From positions 1-64,000 of the forward strand of contig NZ_CABYWZ010000003.1 of assembly GCF_902522795.1 (NCBI RefSeq): 64,000 nucleotides of DNA, in the 5' to 3' direction. The notes under the pieces were generated by a model that ran no database searches, was not told the origin of the DNA, and saw nothing but the letters and a program-made list of their open reading frames with translations. Below are positions 46,964-57,274 of this stretch, piece by piece. Origin of the DNA: an uncultured Prochlorococcus sp. GTDB taxonomy: Bacteria > Cyanobacteriota > Cyanobacteriia > PCC-6307 > Cyanobiaceae. Made by a program: the position numbers and the translations under genes. Every line of letters begins with the position of its first letter. The stretch's first letter is position 1.

Positions 46964-47506
46964 ATGAATAATCCTCAAGAATCAGTAGATCATTCTAAAA
47001 GCAATGATTACAGAACAATTGAGCAAACGATGGAAAAGCTTTCTGGCGGAACAAGAAGACTTGCAGCTCAACTTACAACCTCTGCGAGTCTAGATTCATT
47101 ATGGGATGTTCTAACAGATTATGATCGACTAAATCTTTACATTCCAAATTTACTTTCAAGCAAAAAAATATATCAAAAGAATAATAATGTGCACCTTAAA
47201 CAAGTGGGGGCTCAGGATTTTCTTGGTATGAAATTTTCTGCTGAGGTAACTATTGATTTATTCGAAGATAGGGAGCTTGGCCTTTTAAAATTCAATTTGA
47301 TTAAAGGAGATTTCAGAAAATTTGAAGGAAGTTGGAAAATTCAAAATATTAAAAATACTTCCAAAAATTCATTAATTTACGATCTCACTGTTCAAGGATG
47401 TCAGTGGATGCCAATCGGTATGATAGAAAAAAGACTAAAAAAAGATCTATCAGAAAATTTAATTGCCGTAGATAGACAAGCAAAAACCCTAATAAATTTA
47501 ATTTAA
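46964..47506 (+). CDS. START/SRPBCC-domain protein (coenzyme Q-binding type)
   Basis: A 180-aa lipid-binding START/polyketide-cyclase-like protein: the typical LDSLWDVLTDYDRLNLYIPNL opening, then LGMKFSAEVTIDLFED and a C-terminal helix (RLKKDLSENLIAVDRQAK). Such proteins bind hydrophobic ligands such as quinones or lipids. Ligand unknown. Ends ten bases before the tRNA on the other strand. Confidence 0.8.
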   Translation: MNNPQESVDHSKSNDYRTIEQTMEKLSGGTRRLAAQLTTSASLDSLWDVLTDYDRLNLYIPNLLSSKKIYQKNNNVHLKQVGAQDFLGMKFSAEVTIDLFEDRELGLLKFNLIKGDFRKFEGSWKIQNIKNTSKNSLIYDLTVQGCQWMPIGMIEKRLKKDLSENLIAVDRQAKTLINLI

Positions 47507-47516
47507 GTTTTTAAAA

Positions 47517-47589
47517 TAGCCCCAAGGGGATTCGAACCCCTGTCGCCTCCGTGAAAGGGAGGTGTCCTAGGCCTCTAGACGATGGGGCC
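47517..47589 (-). tRNA. trnE: tRNA-Glu (TTC)
   Basis: A 73-base cloverleaf on the minus strand. The acceptor stem is GGCCCCA with TGGGGCT, and the anticodon arm CCTCCCTTTCACGGAGG displays TTC. The T arm is GGGGTTCGAATCCCC. No CCA is encoded. In cyanobacteria tRNA-Glu also supplies glutamyl for tetrapyrrole synthesis. Confidence 0.97.
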
Positions 47590-47631
47590 AGGAAATTAGC
47601 ATATACAGCTTATTAAAAATTAAGAGTAAAG

Positions 47632-48750
47632 CTAGCCTTTCGTCAAGTATTGTTGATCTTTATTTTGTCCTTGCCACACAGGAACAGTGAAATGAAAGCA
47701 AGAACCGACGCCAACTTCAGATACAACCCATATTCTTCCCCCATGGACCTGTACTAGTCTCCTACATACAGATAGCCCTATCCCAAATCCTGAAGTTCCT
47801 TCAGATGTCTGTGGAAGCCTTACTCTATCAAGAAAAATTCTTTTTTGTTCGCTCAAAGGAATCCCTGCACCTTTGTCACAAATTGTTATTTCTACCCACT
47901 GATTTGTCTTGTGGATCATTGTAATTTTTATGGATCCAGAGTCTTTAGAAAATTTAATAGCATTTTCAATTAAATTTAAAAATACTTGCCTCATTCTTCT
48001 TTGATCAGCGAATACACTTGGTAGATCGGATGGGATGTCCGTATCAATTTCAATTTTTCTTAATCTCCAGAACTTTTCTAATTCGAGTATTACTTCAGCA
48101 CTAATAGTACCTAGTTCAATTTTTTGAGGATTAAATAAAGCTTCCCATTTTGTTGTTCCAACCTCTAAAAGATCCTGAGATAAGAGTTCAATCTCTTCTA
48201 ACCTTCTTTTAATTACCTCTTGCAATTTTGTAATATCTATTTGTCCAAGTTTTTGACTTTGGACTGCCAAAGTAGCTGCAGTTAAGGGAGTTCTTAATTC
48301 ATGTGCGACCATTCTTAGTAATCTTTCCTGAGACTCTATTCTCTTTGTTAAAGTTTCATTCTCTTGTCTTAAAACAAGAAGTTCGTCTTCCAGAAGAAAT
48401 TCTTTTTGAGTTCTTATTGAATCAATTTTGGATGGTTGCAAATTAATCCCTAGATTTTTTGTTAAGCCTTCCTGTGTCCATCTTGGCAACCACTTTTGCA
48501 ACTGAGAAAATATATTACTTCCAGCAAATATTTGCTTTGGAGCTGGCGAAACCTTAATAAGAGCAGGGATAGCAACTAATCTATGTAATTCGAGTAATTC
48601 TGGCTGTTCTGTAGGCTCAGAAATCTGAAGAGATATCTCAAATTCACAATCATCTGACTCTAAATAAGCTATCAGAGACTTAATATCATTACTAGAGAGT
48701 TGATTTCTAGCTGCTACAAGTATTAATTTTAGCTCTTTTTTATCATTCAA
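47632..48750 (-). CDS. sasA: Circadian output histidine kinase SasA
   Basis: A 372-aa two-domain kinase. Residues about 8-95 form a KaiB-like thioredoxin fold ([12 protein letters not shown] ... [17 protein letters not shown]). A coiled linker, the HisKA box with His150 (AHELRTP) and an HATPase domain with [16 protein letters not shown] and GFGIGLSV follow. SasA senses KaiC and phosphorylates RpaA to drive rhythmic transcription. Starts at TTG. The kai genes are outside the window. Confidence 0.93.
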   Translation of the reverse strand: MNDKKELKLILVAARNQLSSNDIKSLIAYLESDDCEFEISLQISEPTEQPELLELHRLVAIPALIKVSPAPKQIFAGSNIFSQLQKWLPRWTQEGLTKNLGINLQPSKIDSIRTQKEFLLEDELLVLRQENETLTKRIESQERLLRMVAHELRTPLTAATLAVQSQKLGQIDITKLQEVIKRRLEEIELLSQDLLEVGTTKWEALFNPQKIELGTISAEVILELEKFWRLRKIEIDTDIPSDLPSVFADQRRMRQVFLNLIENAIKFSKDSGSIKITMIHKTNQWVEITICDKGAGIPLSEQKRIFLDRVRLPQTSEGTSGFGIGLSVCRRLVQVHGGRIWVVSEVGVGSCFHFTVPVWQGQNKDQQYLTKG

Positions 48751-48855
48751 ATGATTTCCCCAGAAGTGTTGAAAAGCTGTTAATCCTTATAAACACCTTA
48801 AGATATTTAATTTTATTCTACAAATAAGCTATTAATAAATAGGACAAATTTATAA

Positions 48856-49395
48856 ATGGTTGTTATTAATCAACAGAAAAATCCTAATTTTGGAGCTAAT
48901 CCTCCCGAAATTAGTTTAAATAACAATCTCAAAAGATGGTTTTCGAGAAATATTGGTTTGTGGCAATCTAATAGAACATATTTCCTTGATGAACCACAAA
49001 AAACTTATAATTTAACTATGAATATAAACATACAAGCTATTGAGAGTAAAACAGAATGGGAGTCGCATTATAAATTCACTTGGTACCCGGAAAAAAAATA
49101 TAATTTCTTTGACGAAAATCCCCAGTATGAGGAACAAGGCGAAATGCGAGCATTCCTAAAAGGTCATCAACTTTTCAGGGAAAATTTTTACTTAAGTAAT
49201 GATGAAGGGATTTCAAATATTAAGCAAGTTGACGAACACGAGATGATTTTTGAATCTTCTTACAAAGATTGGTACATACTTGAACATACAAGACTTTTAG
49301 ATTCGGATAATTATAGATTTAGGGTTATATATTCTTGGAACAACAACAAACTAAAAATAGTAGAGAATCATCACGAAATAAAAATTATTAAGTAA
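48856..49395 (+). CDS. CpcS/CpeS-like lyase-family protein (lipocalin fold)
   Basis: A 179-aa protein of mostly beta segments with a start (LKRWFSRNIGLWQSNRTYFLDEPQK) that resembles the phycobilin lyase CpcS/CpeS family. Further cues are YKFTWYPEKKYNFF, QVDEHEMIFESSYKDWYILEHTRL and RFRVIYSWNNNKLKIVE. Those enzymes attach bilins to phycobiliprotein cysteines. Prochlorococcus keeps few phycobiliproteins, so its substrate would be a remnant or something else. Fold call moderate, activity unproven. Confidence 0.55.
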   Translation: MVVINQQKNPNFGANPPEISLNNNLKRWFSRNIGLWQSNRTYFLDEPQKTYNLTMNINIQAIESKTEWESHYKFTWYPEKKYNFFDENPQYEEQGEMRAFLKGHQLFRENFYLSNDEGISNIKQVDEHEMIFESSYKDWYILEHTRLLDSDNYRFRVIYSWNNNKLKIVENHHEIKIIK

Positions 49396-49456
49396 GAAAT
49401 TTTTTTAATAAAAATCAAAATTCAAAATGTTATCTTGTATTAAATGTTGTTAGTTA

Positions 49457-49897
49457 ATGGGTCTTAAGTTTTATTCAAAAAGAATTCTCAAATTGGTTGG
49501 TATTTGCCTTATTTTACTTTCCCCAATTATTGAGATTAATACAATAAATAAAAAAATTAAAGCCGAAACAAAACTAACTGCTGCTTCTGAAAAAGATCTA
49601 TTCCTATATAGACAAATGGGCGCTTCTTATCTTTGTATAGCCTCAAAGGCTGAAGTGGATTTCAAAAAAGGTCTCGGCGTTGCTAGTGCTACTTTTGCGA
49701 ACGTTATTGTTGGCAAACATGGTGGGGTTATTAAAGAATTAGGTAATGAAAGACAAGACGAAAAGAAATTATACAACGCAGGTACATTTCAAATTGTTGG
49801 AAGTGCACTTAATATTTGTCCTGAAAGCATTCCAGATAAGGTAAAAAAAGATTATGAAAAAAGATTAAAGGAATTAGTAAAGGGAAACAAAAAATAA
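49457..49897 (+). CDS. Exported hypothetical protein (146 aa)
   Basis: An N-terminal hydrophobic signal (LKLVGICLILLSPIIEINTI) precedes a soluble part with a conserved-looking LFLYRQMGASYLCIASKAEVDF and a GLGVASATFANVIVGKHGG segment. Two Cys (YLCIAS and NICPES) may pair. It looks like a conserved cyanobacterial exported protein without a named domain. Its stop is nine bases from the prs stop. Confidence 0.65.
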   Translation: MGLKFYSKRILKLVGICLILLSPIIEINTINKKIKAETKLTAASEKDLFLYRQMGASYLCIASKAEVDFKKGLGVASATFANVIVGKHGGVIKELGNERQDEKKLYNAGTFQIVGSALNICPESIPDKVKKDYEKRLKELVKGNKK

Positions 49898-49906
49898 TTA
49901 TCTTTA

Positions 49907-50902
49907 TTATCTAAACATTGAACTAATGGAACTTTCTTCGTGGATTCTCCAAATAGCTTCACCCAGCATATTTGCAACAGAAAGAACTTTTAATTGAGGA
50001 AAATTATCCTTCACTATAACTGGTATGCTGTTAGTCACAATAACTTGTTCGAAAAGATTCTTAGTACTTAACCTTTCATAAGAAGGAGGGGAGAATACAG
50101 CATGTGAGGCACATGCGAATATTCTATTTGCTCCTTCTTTTTTTAGTAAATTAGCTCCAGAACAAATTGTGCCTCCCGTGTCTATCATGTCGTCTATAAG
50201 AATAGCTGTTTTACCTTTGACTTCACCAATAACTGTAAGACTTTCAGCAGTATTATGTGCAGATCTCCTTTTATCAATGATAGCCAACGGAGCATCCTTC
50301 ATTAATTTTGCGAATGCTCTTGCTCTCGCTACTCCACCTACATCAGGAGAGACTACAACTATTTCTTCTAAATCTAAAGTTTCTAGATAATCAATTAATA
50401 CAGGTGAACCGTAAATATGATCGCATGGAATATCAAAATAGCCTTGTATTTGAGCCGAATGTAAGTCCATAGCAAGAACTCTATCGACTCCTGATTTTTC
50501 TAGTAAATTAGCAGTTAGTTTTGCAGTTATAGACTCTCTTCCTGAGGTCTTTCTATCTGCTCTTGCATATCCAAAATAGGGAATTACAGCAGTTATTTGT
50601 CTTGCAGACGCTCTCTTACATGCGTCCACCATTATCATAAGCTCCATTAAACTATCGTTTACAGGAGCGCATGTAGGTTGTATTAGGAAGACATCACAAC
50701 CTCTAATAGATTGCTGAATCTGGACATAAAGTTCTCCATCTGCAAATCTTTTAGATATTAAAGGTACATTTTCAATTCCTAAATATGATGCAATTTCTTC
50801 AGCTAATTTAGGATTTGTTGTCCCACTTACTAACCTTAATCTGCTATTAGTTAGATTAAAGTTCGATTCTTTACTTTGCATTGCCGTGATAAAACTTGTC
50901 AC
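49907..50902 (-). CDS. prs: Ribose-phosphate pyrophosphokinase
   Basis: A 331-aa enzyme making PRPP from ribose-5-phosphate and ATP, for nucleotides, histidine and tryptophan. Signatures are VQIQQSIRGCDVFLIQPTC, LDLHSAQIQGYFDIP-like MDLHSAQIQGYF, and the PRPP loop ILIDDMIDTGGTI. Product connects it with hisH and guaB in this window. A 248-base spacer to malQ on the other strand holds both promoters; I see no other gene in it. Confidence 0.96.
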   Translation of the reverse strand: MTSFITAMQSKESNFNLTNSRLRLVSGTTNPKLAEEIASYLGIENVPLISKRFADGELYVQIQQSIRGCDVFLIQPTCAPVNDSLMELMIMVDACKRASARQITAVIPYFGYARADRKTSGRESITAKLTANLLEKSGVDRVLAMDLHSAQIQGYFDIPCDHIYGSPVLIDYLETLDLEEIVVVSPDVGGVARARAFAKLMKDAPLAIIDKRRSAHNTAESLTVIGEVKGKTAILIDDMIDTGGTICSGANLLKKEGANRIFACASHAVFSPPSYERLSTKNLFEQVIVTNSIPVIVKDNFPQLKVLSVANMLGEAIWRIHEESSISSMFR

Positions 50903-51150
50903 GAAATTTACACCATAAAACTATATTCTTATCCTAGTCGTTAATGTGAATTTCGCAAAAGATAATAACTACATTTTTTCAAAGATCTCATCAATTAAGC
51001 CAAAAAAATTTTTTAATAAAAATCAGGATTTATATTTATTGAGTCTTAAAAACTAGGAATAATATTTGTCAATTAAAAAAAATTTGTATATGGTTTATTT
51101 AGAGAATTAAAAACACTTTTAATTGTAAAGAATCAAAATATAATTAAAAC

Positions 51151-52671
51151 ATGCCTATAGAGTCAATTCTTGCAAAAAAATCATTAGGCGTACTTATGCA
51201 TCCATCTTCTATTCCCGGAGGAAGGGTATGTGGAACTTTTGGAAGAGGTGCTAAAGGGTGGATAAATAAACTACATAAACATGGAATTGAGTACTGGCAA
51301 TTTTTACCTCTTACACCTACTGACTCAACAGGTTCTCCATATAGTTCTCCATCTAGTTTTGCACTAAACCCATGGTTTTTGGATATAGATGATTTGATTG
51401 AGAAAGGTTTTATCCTAATTTCAAATAAAGATAATCTAGGTCCAACAAATCAGAATAATGATCATTTTGATTTTGATTTTGCGAATGATTTAACTACGAA
51501 ATTAGGTCACCTCCTTTTAGAAGGTTGGAGTTCACAATCTGAAGAAAGAAAAATTAATTTTAATGAATGGATCAGGAGTAATTCTTGGGTTGAAGATTAT
51601 GCAACATTTGCTGTTATCAGAGAGGAATTTAATATGTTGCCTTGGTGGGAATGGCCTCAAAAATTTAAAATAAAAAATAACAAGTTCTTAAAATCTTGGA
51701 TTAAGAAAAAAAGTGAAGAGATACTTATTAAAAAATTAATACAGTGGCATCTTGATGAGCAATGGCGCGATATTAAAAAATATGCAAAATCAAAAAATAT
51801 TAAGCTAATAGGAGATTTGCCTTTTTATGTCTCTAGGGACAGCGCCGACGTATGGAGTAATAAATCATTATTTTCAATTTTTAGAAATGGAGATTTAATT
51901 TTTCAGAGTGGTGTACCACCTGATTATTTTTCATCAACAGGACAATTATGGGGAACCCCAACTTACTTTTGGTCAAAACATAAGAGGACTAATTTCGATT
52001 GGTGGAGAAAAAGATTTCAAAGGCAATTTGAACTTGTGGACATATTAAGATTTGATCATTTCAGGGGGTTAGCAGGTTACTGGAGAGTTAATGGAAGTTC
52101 TAAAACAGCGATTATTGGGAAATGGATAAATTCTCCAGGTAGAACACTTTTAAATAAAGTAAAAAAGGATCTGGGGGCTGACTATCTGCCCATTATTGCG
52201 GAGGATCTGGGAGTAATAACCCCAGATGTTGAGAAATTAAGGAAAAAATTTGAACTACCTGGCATGAAAATATTACAATTCGCTTTTGATGGCAATGAAG
52301 ATAATCCTTATTTACCCAAGAATATTGAAGGACGAAATTGGGTTGTTTATACAGGTACACACGACAACTCAACTTCTGTTTCTTGGTGGGAATATCTAGA
52401 TAATGAATCCAAAAAAAGAATAAAAGATGAGTACAAATTTTCAGGAAATCCTTCTTGGGATTTAATCGAACTTGGAATGGAAACAAATGCTAATCTCTTT
52501 ATCGCTCCAATTCAAGATCTATTATCTCTGGACGATTCAAGTAGATTAAACACACCTGGTACAACAAAAGATAACTGGAAATGGAAATTAAATCGATCTT
52601 TAGAAGAAATTGAAGATAATATAAAAATCTTTAGTGAGCTAGGAAATAATTTTGGTAGAACTCGAAAGTAG
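51151..52671 (+). CDS. malQ: 4-alpha-glucanotransferase MalQ
   Basis: A 506-aa GH77 disproportionating enzyme: it moves maltosyl units between alpha-glucans in glycogen turnover. It has PGGRVCGTFG near the start, GDLPFYVSRDSADVW, LRFDHFRGLAGYW with the nucleophile Asp, IAEDLGVITPDV with the acid Glu, and TGTHDNST. Length normal. Paired in function with the GH57 enzyme at 33513. Confidence 0.95.
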   Translation: MPIESILAKKSLGVLMHPSSIPGGRVCGTFGRGAKGWINKLHKHGIEYWQFLPLTPTDSTGSPYSSPSSFALNPWFLDIDDLIEKGFILISNKDNLGPTNQNNDHFDFDFANDLTTKLGHLLLEGWSSQSEERKINFNEWIRSNSWVEDYATFAVIREEFNMLPWWEWPQKFKIKNNKFLKSWIKKKSEEILIKKLIQWHLDEQWRDIKKYAKSKNIKLIGDLPFYVSRDSADVWSNKSLFSIFRNGDLIFQSGVPPDYFSSTGQLWGTPTYFWSKHKRTNFDWWRKRFQRQFELVDILRFDHFRGLAGYWRVNGSSKTAIIGKWINSPGRTLLNKVKKDLGADYLPIIAEDLGVITPDVEKLRKKFELPGMKILQFAFDGNEDNPYLPKNIEGRNWVVYTGTHDNSTSVSWWEYLDNESKKRIKDEYKFSGNPSWDLIELGMETNANLFIAPIQDLLSLDDSSRLNTPGTTKDNWKWKLNRSLEEIEDNIKIFSELGNNFGRTRK

Positions 52672-52684
52672 ACTTTATAATCAA

Positions 52685-53179
52685 TTATTTATTAATGATT
52701 TGATTTTCAATATCTTGAATCTCAATAACATTTACATTTAAAATAAGATATCTCTTTAATATAAATATAGTTAGAACTAATATAAAAAAATACAAAAGAC
52801 TTCCTTGCCATGTATTGATAAGATCGAATTTCCTGAAAAGAAAATCATTTCCCTTTTTCTTTGAATTTTTTTTTTCTTTAACTGCTAAATTTAATAATGT
52901 ATTTTTTTTTAATACTAAGCATTCCTCTAATTTAATTAATATAGATCTTATAAAAGGATACTCTGGTCTAATATTTTTATTATTATTTTCAATAGAGTTT
53001 ATAATTCGTTCAGGAATTTTTGAATTGTTTGACAATTCTTGAATTGTAAGATTTTTTTGAATTCTTGCTTCTTTTACTAATTTTGCAATTTCTAAATATT
53101 GGTCAACCAATCCAGGAGTAAATTCTTTATTTTTTTCAGATTTTTTATTTAATAAAAAGAGATTTTTCAAAATATTCAT
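52685..53179 (-). CDS. RodZ-like helix-turn-helix membrane protein
   Basis: A 164-aa protein with an HTH_25-type domain (LVKEARIQKNLTIQELSNNSKIP, then ERIINSIEN, residues about 34-70) and a single helix near residues 128-147 (LLYFFILVLTIFILKRYLIL). This is the RodZ layout: cytoplasmic HTH, linker and membrane anchor. The long periplasmic tail is missing. RodZ ties MreB to the membrane in rod-shaped cells; here, a small coccoid cell, the role is open. Confidence 0.7.
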   Translation of the reverse strand: MNILKNLFLLNKKSEKNKEFTPGLVDQYLEIAKLVKEARIQKNLTIQELSNNSKIPERIINSIENNNKNIRPEYPFIRSILIKLEECLVLKKNTLLNLAVKEKKNSKKKGNDFLFRKFDLINTWQGSLLYFFILVLTIFILKRYLILNVNVIEIQDIENQIINK

Positions 53180-53280
53180 TTAATGTTCCAAAAGCAAAAT
53201 AATCCTTTTACTTCTCATTATTAAAACAATACTAATAAAATTGAAACTATAGGTAAGATTATTAGATATAAATATTCAAA

Positions 53281-54936
53281 TTAAACTGTAGAAATAATAT
53301 TTTGCACCGCACTTTTTGCAATATTCAGAGGGCTAAAAGTATCTCTAATTAAAGCTAAGAGTTTTTTCGCATCAGTAAATTCTAATTTTTCATCTTTTAT
53401 AAGACTTAAAAGAAGATTCTTCCTCACTTCGGATCCTTTTTTACTAACAAATAATTTCAATCCCGCGTTTGCAACTGGTATGAGGTCTGAATTAATATTC
53501 TCTGAATCTTTAAATAAAATATTTAACAAACTTTCAACTTTTTCTATTTGAATATTGCCTTTTTTATCAAAAACGACTTCTAAAAGAATTTCTAAAATCT
53601 CTTCAGAATTATCAGTAAGTAGTTTTTTAGCAATATATGGATAAGCTATTTTTAAAATTTTAAATTCGGGATCTAACCTTAGTGCTAAACCTTCTTGACT
53701 AACAACGGCTCTTATTATTAAGGCAAACCTACTGGGAACTCTGAAAGGATAGGAATACATTAGTTTTGAGAATTTGTCAGTTACATTTTTAAGATTAAAA
53801 TTACCAACCTCAGCTCCAAAAGATCCTCCTAAAACTTCTTTTAATGGTTCAACAAGTTTTTTGAGATCTTGTTCTTTGGTTAAAAAACCTAATTTCTGGA
53901 AATCTTCTGCGAGAAGATAATATTCTTCGTTTATTATGTGAACAATTGCTTTAATAAGAGTAAGTCTATCTGAATTTGTAATAGTATCCATCATACCGAA
54001 ATCAACATAAGCTAAATTCCCAGAATCTGCATTTCCTCCTTTGAGAGCAAACATATTTCCTGGGTGTGGATCTGCATGAAAATATCCAAATTCAAATAAT
54101 TGCTGCAGTCCACTTATGACACATGTTTTTATAAACGAAGCAGGTATTAAGTTATTTTCCTCTAGTAAAGCTCGGTCTCTTAACTTGACTCCATCAATCC
54201 AAGAAGTTGTGATTACCCTTTTGGATGAAAACTGTTTTTCTAATTTAGGAATAAAAATATTTGGGTTTTCTTTGAATAAATTTGCAAACCTCAAAGCATT
54301 TTCGGCCTCTTTTAGATAGTCAATTTCATTAAAAAGTGCCTTACCGAATTCATCTATTATTTCTCCAATTCCAACACCAATATTTAATGGCAAGAGTGGG
54401 GATAAAAAAGTTCCTAAAAATCTTAAGATTGCAATATCCCTTCTTATGAGAAAGTATAAATTTGGCCTCTGTACTTTCACAGCTAGATAAGAATTATTTA
54501 TTTTTGCTTTATAAACTTGACCTAAGCTTGCTGAAGCAATAGGACTATCTGGAAACTCTTCAAATAATTCATTAGCAGGGGATCCAAGTTCCTCTTCAAT
54601 TATTTTTAAAGCAATTTTTTGATCAAATGCTGGGAGATTATCTTGTAATTTTGTAAGCTCTGTAAGCCAATCTTGTCTAACAAGATCTGGTCTAGTTGAG
54701 AGTGCTTGGCCTAATTTGATAAAACAAGGTCCTAAATCAGTTATTACATCGAAAAGATATTTCGAGAGATTTTTTTGTATATTTTTATTTTTACTGTTAC
54801 CTTGAAAAAGTATTCTTAAAAAAAGAAAAATAAAAGTTAAAAGGATATATAAAACTCTTGGGATAAAAATCCATGGTCTCAAAATCAACCAAAGAAAGTC
54901 ATCTTTTGCTGAATATTTCGAATAAGATCTTTCCAT
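53281..54936 (-). CDS. ABC1/UbiB-family atypical kinase
   Basis: A 551-aa protein of the AarF/UbiB (ABC1) kinase-like family. It has the KxGQ motif LGPCFIKLGQALSTRPDL, the P-loop-like SASLGQVYKA, VKVQRPN, the catalytic DPHPGN and YVDFGMMD. Two C-terminal hydrophobic or helical stretches follow. These proteins support quinone biosynthesis and, in phototrophs, plastoquinone or tocopherol homeostasis. Cyanobacteria keep several paralogues, so the exact one is uncertain. Confidence 0.9.
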   Translation of the reverse strand: MERSYSKYSAKDDFLWLILRPWIFIPRVLYILLTFIFLFLRILFQGNSKNKNIQKNLSKYLFDVITDLGPCFIKLGQALSTRPDLVRQDWLTELTKLQDNLPAFDQKIALKIIEEELGSPANELFEEFPDSPIASASLGQVYKAKINNSYLAVKVQRPNLYFLIRRDIAILRFLGTFLSPLLPLNIGVGIGEIIDEFGKALFNEIDYLKEAENALRFANLFKENPNIFIPKLEKQFSSKRVITTSWIDGVKLRDRALLEENNLIPASFIKTCVISGLQQLFEFGYFHADPHPGNMFALKGGNADSGNLAYVDFGMMDTITNSDRLTLIKAIVHIINEEYYLLAEDFQKLGFLTKEQDLKKLVEPLKEVLGGSFGAEVGNFNLKNVTDKFSKLMYSYPFRVPSRFALIIRAVVSQEGLALRLDPEFKILKIAYPYIAKKLLTDNSEEILEILLEVVFDKKGNIQIEKVESLLNILFKDSENINSDLIPVANAGLKLFVSKKGSEVRKNLLLSLIKDEKLEFTDAKKLLALIRDTFSPLNIAKSAVQNIISTV

Positions 54937-55000
54937 TAAAATTATAAAATATTAAAAAAAATTATTACCTACTCCATTCTATATATGTCAATAATACTTT

Positions 55001-56398
55001 ATGACCATTTCTTCTTTTCTAACTAAAAAGTTTTTAAAGTCCTTATTCTTTCCCGCTCATAACAGAGGGGCAGCTTTACCAAGGAAATTAGTAAAGTTAT
55101 TAAAATATCCACCTGGGTATTGGGACTTGCCTGAACTACCAGAAATAGGTTCCCCACTATCCCAAAGCGGATTAATTGCTAAATCTCAAAGAGAATTCTC
55201 CGACAAATTTGGGGCTAAAGGATGTTTTTTTGGAGTAAATGGAGCTTCAGGATTAATACAATCAGCAGTAATTGCAATGGCAAATCCAGGCGAAAATATC
55301 CTGATGCCTAGAAATGTTCATATAAGTGTTATAAAAATCTGTGCGATGCAGAATATAAATCCAATATTTTTTGACCTAGAATTTTCAACCGTAACGGGGC
55401 ATTACAAACCAATTACAAAAATTTGGTTGAAAAATGTATTTAAAAAATTAAATTTTGATGACAATAAAATTGCAGGGGTTATTCTTATAAATCCCTCTTA
55501 TCATGGGTATGCCGGAGATTTAGAGCCTTTAATAGATTGTTGTCATCAAAAAAATTTACCTGTTTTAGTTGATGAAGCCCATGGCTCATATTTCCTTTTT
55601 TGTGAAAACCTTAATTTACCAAAACCAGCCTTATCATCTAACGCTGATTTAGTAGTTAATTCATTGCATAAGTCGCTCAATGGATTAACTCAAACGGCGG
55701 TACTTTGGTACAAAGGGAATTTAATAAATGAAGGTAATTTAATCAAAAGTATTAATCTGCTGCAAACTACTAGTCCAAGTTCCTTATTACTTTCTTCTTG
55801 TGAAGAGTCCATTAGGGACTGGCTTAACAAAAAAAGTTTATCAAAATATCAAAAAAGAATTTTAGAAGCAAAAAGTATTTATAAAAAATTAATTCAAAAA
55901 AATATTCCTCTCATAGAAACTCAAGACCCCTTAAAAATTGTAGTAAATACCTCAAAGGCTGGGATTGATGGTTTTACTGCTGATAAATTTTTTTATAGAA
56001 ATGGCCTTATTGCCGAATTGCCAGAAATGATGACTCTCACTTTTTGCTTAGGATTTGGAAATCACAAAGATTTTCTCAATTTATTTGAAAAGTTATGGAA
56101 AAAATTACTATTAAATTCCAAAAAATCAAAAAGCTTAGAAGTACTCAAATCGCCCTTTAAATTAGTTCAAACTCCCGAAATCGAAATTGGAATTGCTTGG
56201 AGAAGTAAGACTCGGAGTATTTCTTTCTCACAATCGTTAAATAAAATATCTGGTGATATTATTTGCCCTTATCCTCCTGGGATACCTATACTAATTCCTG
56301 GAGAAAAAATTGATTTAGATAGGTTTAATTGGATCAATAATCAAAGTTTATGCAACAAAGATCTGGTAAATTTTAATATAAGAGTTCTAGAAACATAG
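55001..56398 (+). CDS. Orn/Lys/Arg decarboxylase-family PLP enzyme
   Basis: A 465-aa fold-type I decarboxylase. The PLP site is Lys224 in NSLHKSLNGLTQ, with VDEAHGSYF before it and the opening PAHNRGAALPRKLVKLL. C-terminal ICPYPPGIPILIPGE is the family's late signature. It could decarboxylate lysine or arginine for polyamines; substrate not determined. It is shorter than the E. coli-type enzymes, matching the compact cyanobacterial class. cdsA follows after nine bases. Confidence 0.88.
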   Translation: MTISSFLTKKFLKSLFFPAHNRGAALPRKLVKLLKYPPGYWDLPELPEIGSPLSQSGLIAKSQREFSDKFGAKGCFFGVNGASGLIQSAVIAMANPGENILMPRNVHISVIKICAMQNINPIFFDLEFSTVTGHYKPITKIWLKNVFKKLNFDDNKIAGVILINPSYHGYAGDLEPLIDCCHQKNLPVLVDEAHGSYFLFCENLNLPKPALSSNADLVVNSLHKSLNGLTQTAVLWYKGNLINEGNLIKSINLLQTTSPSSLLLSSCEESIRDWLNKKSLSKYQKRILEAKSIYKKLIQKNIPLIETQDPLKIVVNTSKAGIDGFTADKFFYRNGLIAELPEMMTLTFCLGFGNHKDFLNLFEKLWKKLLLNSKKSKSLEVLKSPFKLVQTPEIEIGIAWRSKTRSISFSQSLNKISGDIICPYPPGIPILIPGEKIDLDRFNWINNQSLCNKDLVNFNIRVLET

Positions 56399-56407
56399 CA
56401 ATTTCAT

Positions 56408-57262
56408 ATGAGATTAAGGAGCGGATTACTTATAGGAATTTTTGGTTTAATTGTTGTTTTGTTGGGTGGATGGTTTTTTACATTGGCAACTGCTTTGCTT
56501 ACATATCTAGCATTATTAGAATTTTTTAGAATGGCAGAATTTAAAGGAATAAGACCAGCTACAAAAACCACATTATTTTCTTCCTTTATTATTATGATTT
56601 CTACTTATCTTGAGACTATTGGTTTGCTTGAAGGAGAAATTTCAAATTCAATTTTGCCAATCTGTTCAGTTGGGATATGCACTTGGCTACTTTTGCAACC
56701 AAAACCTGGGACAATTTCAGATATTGCAGCATCTATTTTTGGATTATTCTATTTAGGTTTTTTACCTAGTTACTGGATTAAGTTAAGGGGATTAGATTCA
56801 ATAATAGGTACAAATCAGGGTTTTATCTCACTTGAGAACTTATCAAATACTACAGGTCTTCATTTAACTTTAACTTCTTGTTTTTTAATTGTAGCTAGTG
56901 ATATTGGTTCTTATTTTATTGGGAAGTCATTTGGTAAAACATCTCTATCTCCAATATCTCCGAGCAAAACTATAGAAGGTTTAATTGGAGGAATATCCTG
57001 TTCAATTTTACTAGCAATATTTTTCGCATTTTTAATGAATTGGGAAAATCCATTAATTGTTGGAATAATTTATGGGATTTCAATTTCTCTTATGGCATTA
57101 GTTGGAGATTTAATTGAATCTATGATGAAGAGAGATGCAAAAATAAAAGATTCCGGAACTTTTTTACCGGGACATGGAGGAATTCTTGACAGAATTGACA
57201 GTTACATCTTTACTCCATCTGTTTTATATTATATTTTTATAATTCTCAAGTATCTAAATTAA
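56408..57262 (+). CDS. cdsA: Phosphatidate cytidylyltransferase CdsA
   Basis: A 284-aa membrane enzyme forming CDP-diacylglycerol from phosphatidate and CTP. Eight or so helices are visible, with SPSKTIEGLIGGI and the C-terminal signature GDLIESMMKRDAKIKDSG, PGHGGILDRIDS. It feeds phosphatidylglycerol synthesis, required for photosystems. Likely co-transcribed with the decarboxylase. Convergent with the hydrolase, 12 bases apart. Confidence 0.95.
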   Translation: MRLRSGLLIGIFGLIVVLLGGWFFTLATALLTYLALLEFFRMAEFKGIRPATKTTLFSSFIIMISTYLETIGLLEGEISNSILPICSVGICTWLLLQPKPGTISDIAASIFGLFYLGFLPSYWIKLRGLDSIIGTNQGFISLENLSNTTGLHLTLTSCFLIVASDIGSYFIGKSFGKTSLSPISPSKTIEGLIGGISCSILLAIFFAFLMNWENPLIVGIIYGISISLMALVGDLIESMMKRDAKIKDSGTFLPGHGGILDRIDSYIFTPSVLYYIFIILKYLN

Positions 57263-57274
57263 TTAAGAAATCTT

